A DNA stretch of 22,428 bases from a bacterium (GTDB taxonomy: Bacteria; 4484-113; JAFGCY01), in assembly GCA_020849855.1 (NCBI GenBank), contig JADZFO010000064.1:1-22428 (forward strand), in the 5' to 3' direction. A program made the translations under genes and the position numbers. Shown in pieces: positions 15,112 to 21,775 of this stretch. The notes under the pieces are model-generated. The model did not search any database and had not been told where the DNA came from. It was given only the letters and a program-made list of their open reading frames with translations. Every line of letters starts with the position of its first letter. The first letter of the stretch is position 1.

Positions 15112-15140
15112 GGAGCGCGGGCAACATGCCCGCATCTTCC
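15112..15140 (+). repeat. REP-like palindrome, variant stem GCGGGCA
   Basis: Borders GGAGC and ATCTTCC as in the standard REP, but the stem is GCGGGCA-ACA-TGCCCGC (15117-15133). Confidence 0.8.
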
Positions 15141-15158
15141 AACCTGCGCCGAAGTCTC

Positions 15159-15204
15159 GGAGCGCAGGCCTCCTGCGAAGCAGGGGCCTGCTTTCTTCAT
15201 CTTG
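15159..15204 (+). repeat. REP-like palindrome, long variant stem
   Basis: Starts with the GGAGC border. The stem GCAGGCC-CCTGC pairs with GCAGG-GGCCTGC around GAA, with one bulged T (15164-15191). It is followed by TTTCTTCATCTTG, again close to the ATCTT border; the T-rich tail could also terminate transcription. Confidence 0.7.
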
Positions 15205-15234
15205 CTTCTGCCTTGAGGAAACAGAAGAACAGCA

Positions 15235-15278
15235 ATGCGGGCTCTTGCTGCGCATTCGCGAAGCGAAGCCCGCGCTCC
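15235..15278 (-). repeat. REP-like palindrome, inverted copy
   Basis: Minus-strand copy: GGAGC border (15274-15278), outer stem GCGGGCT/AGCCCGC (15267-15273 with 15237-15243), a long imperfect inner part, then the ATT border. Confidence 0.65.
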
Positions 15279-15310
15279 TCGCCGAGATCCGACTTAACGC
15301 ACTTGCCACC

Positions 15311-15337
15311 GCGGGCGCACTCTGTGCGCCCCTACGC
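15311..15337 (+). repeat. Palindrome GGGCGCAC-TCT-GTGCGCCC
   Basis: Perfect 8-bp arms (15313-15320 and 15324-15331) followed by CTACG. The borders differ from the GGAGC/ATCTT set, so this is probably a separate repeat family. Confidence 0.65.
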
Positions 15338-15345
15338 CGTATCTT

Positions 15346-15398
15346 CCACTAGCCACTAGCCACTAGCCATTAGCCACTAGCCATTAGCCATTAGCCAT
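15346..15398. repeat. Heptamer tandem repeat CCACTAG/CCATTAG
   Basis: Seven full 7-bp units (15346-15394), mixed CCACTAG and CCATTAG, plus a partial unit. On the minus strand (CTARTGG)n begins directly at the TGA stop of the VHL protease gene. Because 7 is not a multiple of 3, TAA or TAG falls in every frame within 21 nt. Confidence 0.95.
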
Positions 15399-16363
15399 CA
15401 CTCCACCACGATCCGGTCGTGCGTCGTCTCCGGCACCCAGATGCCAAGCACTGTCCCCGCGCTGTCCGTCAGCAGCCAGGGGTGGCTGATAAAGGTGCTC
15501 ATCGAGCCGCGCTCGCCGGCCTCCACCGTGCCATAGGGCACGCGCTTGCCTTCGAAGTCCAGCCAGTAGTAGCTGACTGTCCCGCCGGTGTTGTTCACAT
15601 ACTGGATCTGGCTCGGCTGGCCGCTGTCCAGGGACTTCAGGCTGCCCTCCGCCGCCGCGCCGCGGTCGGCCAGGCGTTTCCACTCGATGCGCCGCGAAAG
15701 CAGGCGCCCGCTGTAGATGCTGTCCAGCAGCTCATAGCTCTGCGGGTCGTACTGCTTCAGCCAGGCCGGGCCCTCCTGCGGCTCCGGCAGCCGGCCATAG
15801 TCCCCGCGGGTCCCGAAGTACCACATCGTCAGCTCGGCGAAGAACTCGCTCTCATTGGTCATGGCGTAGCAGCCCGGCCACAGGCCCGCTGCCTGCGCCT
15901 CGGCGAAGCGCTGTGTGATCGCCGCGCACTGCTCGGGGCCAAATGCCGTATGCAGCATGTGCGCGCATTCATGGACGCAGATGTCGCGGTGGTCAGTAAA
16001 GCGGTCACGCTCGTTCTTCAGGATGTTCTCTTCGGTGGCATAGCTGACCAGCCCGCCCGTCACATCCGTGTTTGGATAGCCGGTCATGATGCGCAGCTCG
16101 GCCCCGGCGTCCGCCAGGTTCGCGGCAACCTGCGGCAGGTGCTCCAGCAGCATGGCCAGCCGCGCCTTCGCGATCTCGATAGCCTCAGCGCTGACGCCGG
16201 GCATGCTGCGGATGCGGATCCCATGCACGCTGTCCTCCATGCTGTAAAGCGCGGACTTCTGCAGCTCCGGCGGAACCTGGCGGCTGGCGTCGGCCGAGGC
16301 CGTGTTGACAGCCAGCAGCAGGCTGCAGCCCCACAGGCTGATGAATGCAAGTCTGAGCCCCAT
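15398..16363 (-). CDS. Secreted zinc metalloprotease with C-terminal VHL beta domain
   Basis: A 321-residue protein. A signal peptide (MGLRLAFISLWGCSLLLAVNTASA) is followed by a metalloprotease-like domain with the zinc motif HECAH (131-135) and a downstream ESEFFAE (171-177) that likely gives the third ligand. The context of the motif (ICVHECAHMLHTAFG) is gluzincin-like; the exact family is not recognised. Residues 245-318 are a von Hippel-Lindau beta domain. From S251 to W296 they align without gaps to human pVHL 72-117, including W267, Y277, H294 and W296 at the positions of W88, Y98, H115 and W117. The gene begins 6 nt after a CATACT box, so it may be leaderless, and diverges from the subtilisin gene. 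Probably cleaves or binds an extracellular or periplasmic protein. Confidence 0.85.
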   Translation of the reverse strand: MGLRLAFISLWGCSLLLAVNTASADASRQVPPELQKSALYSMEDSVHGIRIRSMPGVSAEAIEIAKARLAMLLEHLPQVAANLADAGAELRIMTGYPNTDVTGGLVSYATEENILKNERDRFTDHRDICVHECAHMLHTAFGPEQCAAITQRFAEAQAAGLWPGCYAMTNESEFFAELTMWYFGTRGDYGRLPEPQEGPAWLKQYDPQSYELLDSIYSGRLLSRRIEWKRLADRGAAAEGSLKSLDSGQPSQIQYVNNTGGTVSYYWLDFEGKRVPYGTVEAGERGSMSTFISHPWLLTDSAGTVLGIWVPETTHDRIVVE

Positions 16364-16369
16364 CCGCAG

Positions 16370-16375
16370 AGTATG
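16370..16375 (-). promoter_or_regulatory. -10-like box CATACT of the VHL protease gene
   Basis: On the minus strand CATACT-CTGCGG-ATG: 6 nt between box and start codon, compatible with a leaderless transcript. No clear -35 box. Confidence 0.45.
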
Positions 16376-16411
16376 ACAGCACAGGTTTTTGCAGTCTGGA
16401 CCGGAGCAAGG

Positions 16412-16444
16412 ATCAAGGCTTGATCAAGCCAGCATCAAGCCGCC
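16412..16444 (+). promoter_or_regulatory. Three ATCAAG direct repeats, 11-bp spacing
   Basis: ATCAAG occurs at 16412, 16423 and 16434, exactly one helical turn apart; the last two continue as ATCAAGCC. The first two also form the palindrome ATCAAG-G-CTTGAT. The array lies between the divergent protease promoters and ends 9 bp before the TTGACT box of the subtilisin gene, a position typical of an OmpR/PhoB-type activator. Confidence 0.65.
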
Positions 16445-16453
16445 GTCAGAGAA

Positions 16454-16482
16454 TTGACTCAGCGCCATGGGTTGTTTAGACT
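16454..16482 (+). promoter_or_regulatory. Promoter of the subtilisin gene
   Basis: TTGACT (16454-16459), 17-bp spacer, TAGACT (16477-16482). Start near 16489, leader of about 35 nt with AGGAG 6 nt before the ATG. Confidence 0.7.
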
Positions 16483-16523
16483 TGCTGGCAGGATTAATCT
16501 AGGCCAGAAGGCAGGAGCTCCAG

Positions 16524-17864
16524 ATGGCAGTCAGAATTGGACCTTTACTAAAGCAGTCGCTCGAGTCAATTGGCCGGCTTCGCGAGCCCGGCAAGGTCAG
16601 CGCAATTGCGGCCTTCTACCAGCCGCGCGACAGTTCGCCTGTTACCCTGCCCTGCGTCGCGCTGGCTGAGCGGATAAAGCCCGCACCCAAGGAAAGCTGG
16701 CAGCAGTATCGCAATCGCGTCCACAATGTGCTCGGCAAGTCGCAGGAGAAGATAAGTCGAGAGTACGGACTGAACAGCAAGCCGCTGCTGACAGCCAACG
16801 GCCTGCGGGTCGACATACCGGTTGGTCTTATCGACAGCTTTTCCAGGGTGCTGGATCTGCAGCGCCTTGAACTCGACGCCCGCCGCAAGGTAACTCTGAT
16901 GGATAAGGTCGTCGACCTGATCAGGCTCGACGAGTTCAGGGCGGCGAACTTCCCAGGGCTGGGCCTTTCGCTTGATGGCCGTAATGTCCGGGTCGCAGTG
17001 CTCGACTCAGGAGTTGATGCCAGCCACCCCGATCTCAAAGTCAGCAGGTCATTCAACATGACCACTGACCCACTGTCGAATCCCGGTGACCACGGCACCC
17101 ATTGCGCCGGATCCATTGCCTCGCGCAGTGCTGTGTATCGCGGTATCGCCCCGGGCTGCAAACTGGTTAACATCCGGGTACTGGACCATGAGGGCTATGG
17201 CAGCACGGAAAACGTGACGCTTGGCATCGACCAGGCCATTGATGATGGCTGCCATGTCATTTCTATGAGCCTGGGCTGGAACCACATCCCCGAGGGCTTT
17301 GACGGCCACGGCTGGCACTGTCCGAACGCCGACTGCCAGCTCTGCCGAGCAGTGAACAATGCTGCTCTGATTGACAACGTCGTGGTGGTGGCCGCGGCCG
17401 GCAACGAACACCAGGCCGTCAGTGACCTGCGCGGCCAGGGCGTGAAGATCGATACCGAATTGTGCTGCCCCGGTCAGGCGGCCAATGCCATAACCGTCGC
17501 CGCTGTCTACAAGCAAAACGGCAAGCCAGCCTGGTTCTCCAGCCGCGGGCCGACCGCCAACAAGCGCGCCAAACCCGACCTGGCGGCGCCCGGAGTCCAG
17601 GTCTGGTCAACCGTGCCAGTTCCGCGCGACGCCAGCAACAAGGTCCGCAAGCCTGTACCCCGAAACTCATTTGGCGAGATGAGCGGAACTTCAATGGCCA
17701 CTCCCATCGTGGCAGGGGTCGCCGCGCTGCTGATCCAGCGGCGGATGGAGCAGGGCCGCAAATGGACCGCTGCGCAGATCAAGAACGAGCTGCTGAAGCA
17801 GTGCATCCAGACCGGCGCAGGCCATACCCCGGAACTGGGGCTGGGCCGCCTGAAGCTGGCCTGA
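16524..17864 (+). CDS. Subtilisin-like serine protease (S8), no signal peptide
   Basis: A 446-residue peptidase. The catalytic triad is complete: Asp161 in AVLDSGVDASHPDL, His190 in GDHGTHCAG, Ser390 in SGTSMATPIVAG; Asn294 in AAGNE is the oxyanion residue. Residues about 24-130 form a prodomain-like segment with the beta-alpha-beta-beta-alpha-beta pattern of inhibitor I9 (strand VSAIAAFYQP, helix WQQYRNRVHNVLGKSQEKI, ending LDARRKVTLMD). No signal peptide or membrane helix is seen, so it probably acts in the cytoplasm or is exported in another way. A cysteine-rich insertion WHCPNADCQLC (264-274) with C266, C271 and C274 lies between His and Asn motifs and may bind zinc or form disulfides. 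AGGAG precedes the start. It is divergent from the VHL protease and followed by the small prodomain-like gene. Confidence 0.93.
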   Translation: MAVRIGPLLKQSLESIGRLREPGKVSAIAAFYQPRDSSPVTLPCVALAERIKPAPKESWQQYRNRVHNVLGKSQEKISREYGLNSKPLLTANGLRVDIPVGLIDSFSRVLDLQRLELDARRKVTLMDKVVDLIRLDEFRAANFPGLGLSLDGRNVRVAVLDSGVDASHPDLKVSRSFNMTTDPLSNPGDHGTHCAGSIASRSAVYRGIAPGCKLVNIRVLDHEGYGSTENVTLGIDQAIDDGCHVISMSLGWNHIPEGFDGHGWHCPNADCQLCRAVNNAALIDNVVVVAAAGNEHQAVSDLRGQGVKIDTELCCPGQAANAITVAAVYKQNGKPAWFSSRGPTANKRAKPDLAAPGVQVWSTVPVPRDASNKVRKPVPRNSFGEMSGTSMATPIVAGVAALLIQRRMEQGRKWTAAQIKNELLKQCIQTGAGHTPELGLGRLKLA

Positions 17865-17878
17865 TCAGCGGTCAGAGT

Positions 17879-17910
17879 CTGGAACAATTCCAGTGGAACT
17901 GGGGTAGAAT
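17879..17910 (+). promoter_or_regulatory. Palindrome and -10 box before the small gene
   Basis: CTGGAA-CAA-TTCCAG (17879-17893) lies where a -35 region or operator would be. TAGAAT (17905-17910) is 5 nt before the GTG start, compatible with a leaderless transcript separate from the protease mRNA. Confidence 0.5.
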
Positions 17911-17915
17911 CGCTT

Positions 17916-18233
17916 GTGCCTACCAGCAGCCGCGCAGCCGGATCCGCAGCCCGCAAGAGCGCGGCGCGTTCCGTGCGCCTCAGCCTCTACAGTCCCGCCA
18001 AGCTGGCCGGGCGTGACCGGCTGGAACGCAAGGCGCGTCTGCTCAGCCTAATCGAGACCTGGCGTGAAGGGCTTGAAGGACTTGGTGCCAGGATTGACCT
18101 GCGGACTATCAGCGTCAGCGCCCAGAGCGTCAGCGCGGTGGTTCCGGCCGCCCGGGCCCAGGCCGTGATTGAGTTCTGCTCGGAGCACGGAATAACCGCG
18201 ACACCGGTCGAAACGAAAAAAGTAATCGCCTGA
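17916..18233 (+). CDS. Small prodomain-like protein, possible subtilisin inhibitor
   Basis: A 105-residue protein not assigned to a family with certainty. After a basic N-terminal tail (1-19) it shows strand RLSLYSP, a long helix (about 36-53), two strands (RIDLRTISVSAQSVSAVVP), a second helix (AQAVIEFCSEHGI) and a last strand TATPVETKKVIA. This order is that of I9 prodomains and stand-alone subtilisin inhibitors, whose C-terminal tail enters the active site. Its end (TKKVIA) resembles the end of the prodomain of the neighbouring protease (RRKVTL). It begins 51 bp after the protease stop and may have its own leaderless promoter; GTG 17973 is an alternative start. A MinE-like or other ferredoxin-like small protein is possible. 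The inhibitor/chaperone role is inference. Confidence 0.65.
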   Translation: MPTSSRAAGSAARKSAARSVRLSLYSPAKLAGRDRLERKARLLSLIETWREGLEGLGARIDLRTISVSAQSVSAVVPAARAQAVIEFCSEHGITATPVETKKVIA

Positions 18234-18313
18234 ACGCCCGGTTCTGACCTTGCCCGCACAGGATCGCCGGTTTTCGGCCTCTCGCTTCCACCATGCCTGC
18301 CCGCGCCCCTACT

Positions 18314-18319
18314 TATAAT
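18314..18319 (+). promoter_or_regulatory. -10 box TATAAT of alaS, leaderless type
   Basis: A perfect TATAAT followed by GCTGCGCC and ATG: 8 nt between box and start codon. There is no Shine-Dalgarno site and no room for a leader. Confidence 0.7.
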
Positions 18320-18327
18320 GCTGCGCC

Positions 18328-21099
18328 ATGTTAAGCAACGAAATCCGCCAGAACTTCCTGGACTTCTACGCCCGAAACGGCCACACCATCATCCCCAGCG
18401 CCTCGCTGGTGCCGGTGGCCGACCCGACACTGCTGCTGATCAACGCAGGCATGGCCCCGCTGAAGCGCTACTTCATGGGCCAGGAAGCCCCGCCGGCCGC
18501 GCGCTGCGCCAACAGCCAGAAGTGCGTGCGCACCATCGACATTGACCAGGTCGGCCGCACCAACCGCCACAACACCTTCTTCGAGATGCTGGGCAAGTGG
18601 TCCTTTGGGGACTACTTCAAGGAAGAGGCCATGCGTCTGACCCTGGAGTGGTACACAAAGGAGCTGAAGCTCGACCCGGCGCGGCTCTACATCACGCACC
18701 ACGAGAAGGATGAGGAAACCCGCAGCCTGTGGCTGAAGGAGATGGGCTGGCCTGAGGCCAAGCTCTTCGGCCTCGGCGACAAGGACAACCTCTGGGCCGC
18801 CGGCGATACCGGCCCCTGGGGCTATGACACCGAGTACTTCTGGGACTTCGACCCGGACGGCCAGCCCATGGACAAGGCCCGCTTCATCGAGCTCTGCGAC
18901 AGCGGCCGCATCGTCGAGATCGGCAACGACGTCTTCATGGAGTTCAACCGCGACGAGGCCGGCAATGTGAGCTCGCTGCCCAGCCGCAATGTCGACTTCG
19001 GCGGCGGCATGGAGCGCATGTGCATGGTCATGCAGAACAAGCGCATTGCCTTCCAGACGGACTCGCTCAGCTACCTCGTGCGCGCCTTTGCCGAGGTGGT
19101 CAACTCCGCCTCGGGCCACAGCCCGGATGAGCGCGAGCTCTTCACCCTCGGCGCGCACGGCTTCAACCCCTACTGGCTGGCCGCCGACCATATCCGCACC
19201 GCCACCATGCTGCTGGCCGACGGTGTGACCCCCGGTAATGTCGGCCGCAACTACGTGCTGCGCCGCCTGATCCGCCGCGCGGTGGCCCAGGCCTACCGCC
19301 TCGGTATCCGCAGGCCCTTCATCATGCACATGTCGGACCTTGTCATCGACAAGCTGGGCGGGCACTATGTGGAGCTGAAGCGCCAGCGCGACAGCATGAT
19401 CCAGCCCTGGATCAGCAAGGAAGAAGAGCAGTTCTTCAAGGTCGTCGAGCGCGGCTATGGCATCCTGGCCGACAAGATCGAGAAGGCCATCGAGAGCCGC
19501 CAGCCCATCGCCGGCGAGTTCATCTTCGAGCTTTACGACACCTACGGCTTCCCCGCCGACCTGGCGCTGGAGCTCTGCCGCGAGGAAGGCGTGGACGTTG
19601 ACGAGGCCGCCTTCCACCGCGCGATGTCGGACCAGAAGGACCGCGCCCGCGGGGCGGCGAAGTTCGAGGGCGACATGGGCGAGCAGGAGCTGGAGCTTGG
19701 CGAGGTGGAGTTCACCGGCTACCGCGAGACCAGCTCAGCCGCCCTGGTCACCTCCGCCGAGGAGGTCGCCGACCTGCGGACCATAGCGCCGCTGATCGCC
19801 TCCAAGGACGAGCCACAGCCCGTGCCCGGCCTGCGCTTCACCACTGACCGCACGCCCTTCTACAGCGCCGGCGGCGGACAGCCCGACGACTCCGGCTGGC
19901 TGCCGGCGGAGGGCCACAACTTCCCGATGCAGACCGCCGGTACCCGCGGCGTGCACTATGTCCGCGGCGTGGAGGGCGAGCTGCCGCTGCTGGAGCCCGG
20001 CATGCAGGTCGTGCTCGCGGTGGACGTCACGCGCCGCAATGCCCTGCGCCGACCGCATACGACCAACCACCTGATGCTGCGGGCGCTGAAGCTGGTGCTT
20101 GGCGCGCATGTCAACCAGGCCGGCAGCCAGCTGGCCGAGGACGAGATCCGCTTCGACTTCAGCCACTTCCAGGCCATCACCGATGAGGAGAAGCGCCGCA
20201 TCGAGGCCCTCGTCAACCAGTGGATCCTCGAGGACCACAAGGTCAGCTGGGTCCAGATGCCCCTGCTGGAAGCCAAGAACATGGGCGTCACCGCCGTCTT
20301 TGACGAGAAGTACGGCGCCAGCGTCCGCGTGGTCAGCGTTGGCGACGGCGACCCGGACGACGTGGACAGCTGGATCAGCCGCGAGCTTTGCGGCGGCACG
20401 CACATGGACCACACGGCCCAGGCCGGCAGCTTTGTCATCGCCAGGGAGGAGAGCGTCAGCTCCGGCATCCGCCGCATCTACGCCCTGACCGGCAACAAGG
20501 CTCTCGCTTATTACCGAGCCGCGCTGGATACGACTGACACCCTGGGCCGGCATTACAAGCGCCCCCTGCCCGGCCCCATCGGCGTGCGGGATACCGAAGC
20601 CGAGTATGTACCGCAGGCGAAGGCCTGGCTTGAGGAGACCTTCGGCAAGATCCTGGACACGGAAACTAAGCTGCGCGAAGCGCACCAGAGCGCCATCGAG
20701 GCCCGCCGCGAGATGGCCCTGGGCAGCCTGCTGCCACAGCTGCAGTCCAAGGCCCTCGAGCTGGGCGGTCTGCAGGTACTGGTAGCCGAGGCCCAGCTGG
20801 CCGACCGCGCTGACCTCAAGCACCTGGTTGAGCGCTTCGCCGGCAGCCAGTGGCAGGCAAGCTACGTCGTCTTCATCGGCGCCAATGTGGATGGCAAGGC
20901 CGCGCTGTGCTGCAAGGTCAGCCCCGAAGCGCTGGCGAAGGGCATCAAGGCCGGCGAGCTGATCAAGCTGGCGGCGGGCATCGTGGGCGGCGGCGGCGGC
21001 GGCCGCGACGACTTTGCCGAGGCCGGCGGCAAGGACGGCGCGAAGGTCAGCGAAGCTGTTGCCGCCGTACTGGCCAAGGTGCAGGAAACGCTGGGCTAG
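18328..21099 (+). CDS. alaS: Alanine--tRNA ligase
   Basis: Charges tRNA-Ala and clears mischarged Ser/Gly-tRNA-Ala. At 923 residues it is full length. Domains are a class II catalytic core (about 1-250, with INAGMAPLKRYF, GRTNRHNTFFEMLGKWSFG, GGGMERM), a tRNA-recognition region (about 250-450) and an editing domain with zinc site residues H577 and H581 (HTTNH) and C688 and H692 (CGGTH). The C-terminal DHHA1 domain carries the poly-Gly signature GGGGGGRDDFAEAGG. The GxxxH spacing is normal except that the usual HTATHLL reads HTTNHLM. The ATG is preceded by TATAAT only 8 nt away and no ribosome site, so the mRNA is probably leaderless. It stands alone; ten bp after its stop the RAYT element begins. 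Confidence 0.97.
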   Translation: MLSNEIRQNFLDFYARNGHTIIPSASLVPVADPTLLLINAGMAPLKRYFMGQEAPPAARCANSQKCVRTIDIDQVGRTNRHNTFFEMLGKWSFGDYFKEEAMRLTLEWYTKELKLDPARLYITHHEKDEETRSLWLKEMGWPEAKLFGLGDKDNLWAAGDTGPWGYDTEYFWDFDPDGQPMDKARFIELCDSGRIVEIGNDVFMEFNRDEAGNVSSLPSRNVDFGGGMERMCMVMQNKRIAFQTDSLSYLVRAFAEVVNSASGHSPDERELFTLGAHGFNPYWLAADHIRTATMLLADGVTPGNVGRNYVLRRLIRRAVAQAYRLGIRRPFIMHMSDLVIDKLGGHYVELKRQRDSMIQPWISKEEEQFFKVVERGYGILADKIEKAIESRQPIAGEFIFELYDTYGFPADLALELCREEGVDVDEAAFHRAMSDQKDRARGAAKFEGDMGEQELELGEVEFTGYRETSSAALVTSAEEVADLRTIAPLIASKDEPQPVPGLRFTTDRTPFYSAGGGQPDDSGWLPAEGHNFPMQTAGTRGVHYVRGVEGELPLLEPGMQVVLAVDVTRRNALRRPHTTNHLMLRALKLVLGAHVNQAGSQLAEDEIRFDFSHFQAITDEEKRRIEALVNQWILEDHKVSWVQMPLLEAKNMGVTAVFDEKYGASVRVVSVGDGDPDDVDSWISRELCGGTHMDHTAQAGSFVIAREESVSSGIRRIYALTGNKALAYYRAALDTTDTLGRHYKRPLPGPIGVRDTEAEYVPQAKAWLEETFGKILDTETKLREAHQSAIEARREMALGSLLPQLQSKALELGGLQVLVAEAQLADRADLKHLVERFAGSQWQASYVVFIGANVDGKAALCCKVSPEALAKGIKAGELIKLAAGIVGGGGGGRDDFAEAGGKDGAKVSEAVAAVLAKVQETLG

Positions 21100-21108
21100 C
21101 TGTCCACA

Positions 21109-21136
21109 GTCGGACCGCCGGCTTTAGCCGGCATTC
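21109..21136 (+). repeat. REP at the left end of the RAYT element
   Basis: Core GCCGGCTTTAGCCGGC at 21117-21132, preceded by GTCGGACC and followed by ATTC. It is the exact inverse of 21744-21771. The stop codon of the RAYT gene (TTA on the plus strand, 21124-21126) lies in its loop. Confidence 0.95.
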
Positions 21137-21714
21137 CCTTCACGCATGGCTCTGAAGTACGCGCTTGAGAAAGGCCACTCTTCCGGCACTTTCACCAGCC
21201 CTGCCTTTACCGGATTGTGCTCAATGTATAAGAGCGTGTTGTCGTAGTGTGCCGCATCCCGCATGTAGCGGTCGTGGTACTCGCGGCCCCACACTGCACC
21301 GCTGCGCCCGAGCAGCTTGTTGATCTCAAAGCTGGAACCACCTTTCCAATCCTGCAAGACTTTGCCCATTGAGTTTCCGGGCAACAGCTCAAACATCGAA
21401 TGAACATGATTGGACATAACCGCCCACGCCAGCAAGCGATAGCGCTCTCCGTCATAGCGCAGCATGCGCGCCTGGACAATAGCGGCACAGCGTGAATCGC
21501 CTAGCAGGCAGCTCCCAAGCCCTGAATCAAGCGTGTCCTCAAGCTGAAGTTGCCTGCTGATCCTTTCGGATGCACTAAGCCTGTCCCAGTCCTCGAGCAG
21601 CCTTGACTGCGGCAAGGAATCCACCAGCCGGAAAGTCACTGACTGGATAAGGTTTGGCACATCAAAGTGTGGCAAGTAGCCACGTGAGTACCATTCCTTA
21701 TGATCGTTGGCCAT
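21124..21714 (-). CDS. REP-associated tyrosine transposase (RAYT, Y1/HuH)
   Basis: A 196-residue single-strand DNA endonuclease of the IS200/TnpA-REP type. The metal motif HVH (H103, H105) lies in LLAWAVMSNHVHSMFE; the catalytic tyrosine is one of those in REYHDRYMRDAAHYDNTLLYIEHNPVKAG (144-170, in part). The N-terminus RGYLPHFDVPNLIQSVTFRL is characteristic of the RAYT family. It nicks and rejoins REP palindromes and is thought to spread them through the genome without forming a classical transposon. GAGGAAG precedes the ATG by 4 nt. The last residues, GNAG, and the stop codon are encoded by the REP itself. Intact by all visible signs, so it is a good candidate for the source of the GCCGGC-type REPs of this window. 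Confidence 0.93.
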   Translation of the reverse strand: MANDHKEWYSRGYLPHFDVPNLIQSVTFRLVDSLPQSRLLEDWDRLSASERISRQLQLEDTLDSGLGSCLLGDSRCAAIVQARMLRYDGERYRLLAWAVMSNHVHSMFELLPGNSMGKVLQDWKGGSSFEINKLLGRSGAVWGREYHDRYMRDAAHYDNTLLYIEHNPVKAGLVKVPEEWPFSSAYFRAMREGNAG

Positions 21715-21743
21715 TTCACTTCCTCATGCCGTAAGAAGAAGAT

Positions 21744-21771
21744 GAATGCCGGCTAAAGCCGGCGGTCCGAC
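21744..21771 (-). repeat. REP at the right end of the RAYT element
   Basis: Core GCCGGCTAAAGCCGGC at 21748-21763, exact inverse of the copy at 21109-21136 over 28 bp. It also lies 4 bp after the stop of the DinB-fold gene. Confidence 0.95.
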
Positions 21772-21775
21772 ACCC

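Larger units (their letters stand above)
21109..21771 (-). mobile_element. RAYT unit bounded by 28-bp perfect inverted REPs
   Basis: A 663-bp unit: left REP 21109-21136, transposase gene, right REP 21744-21771. It has inserted between the ends of alaS and the DinB-fold gene. I see no target duplication, as expected for the Y1 HuH mechanism. The flanking REPs start GGACC, whereas the dispersed REPs start GGAGC, a one-base difference. Confidence 0.8.

Noticed and set aside
15012-15398. CRISPR-like array
   Set aside because: The palindromes differ in sequence and spacing and the heptamers have no spacers; no cas genes are in the window.
18234-18327. tRNA or other structured RNA before alaS
   Set aside because: No cloverleaf or T-box pattern could be drawn, and the promoter sits too close to the start to allow a leader riboswitch.
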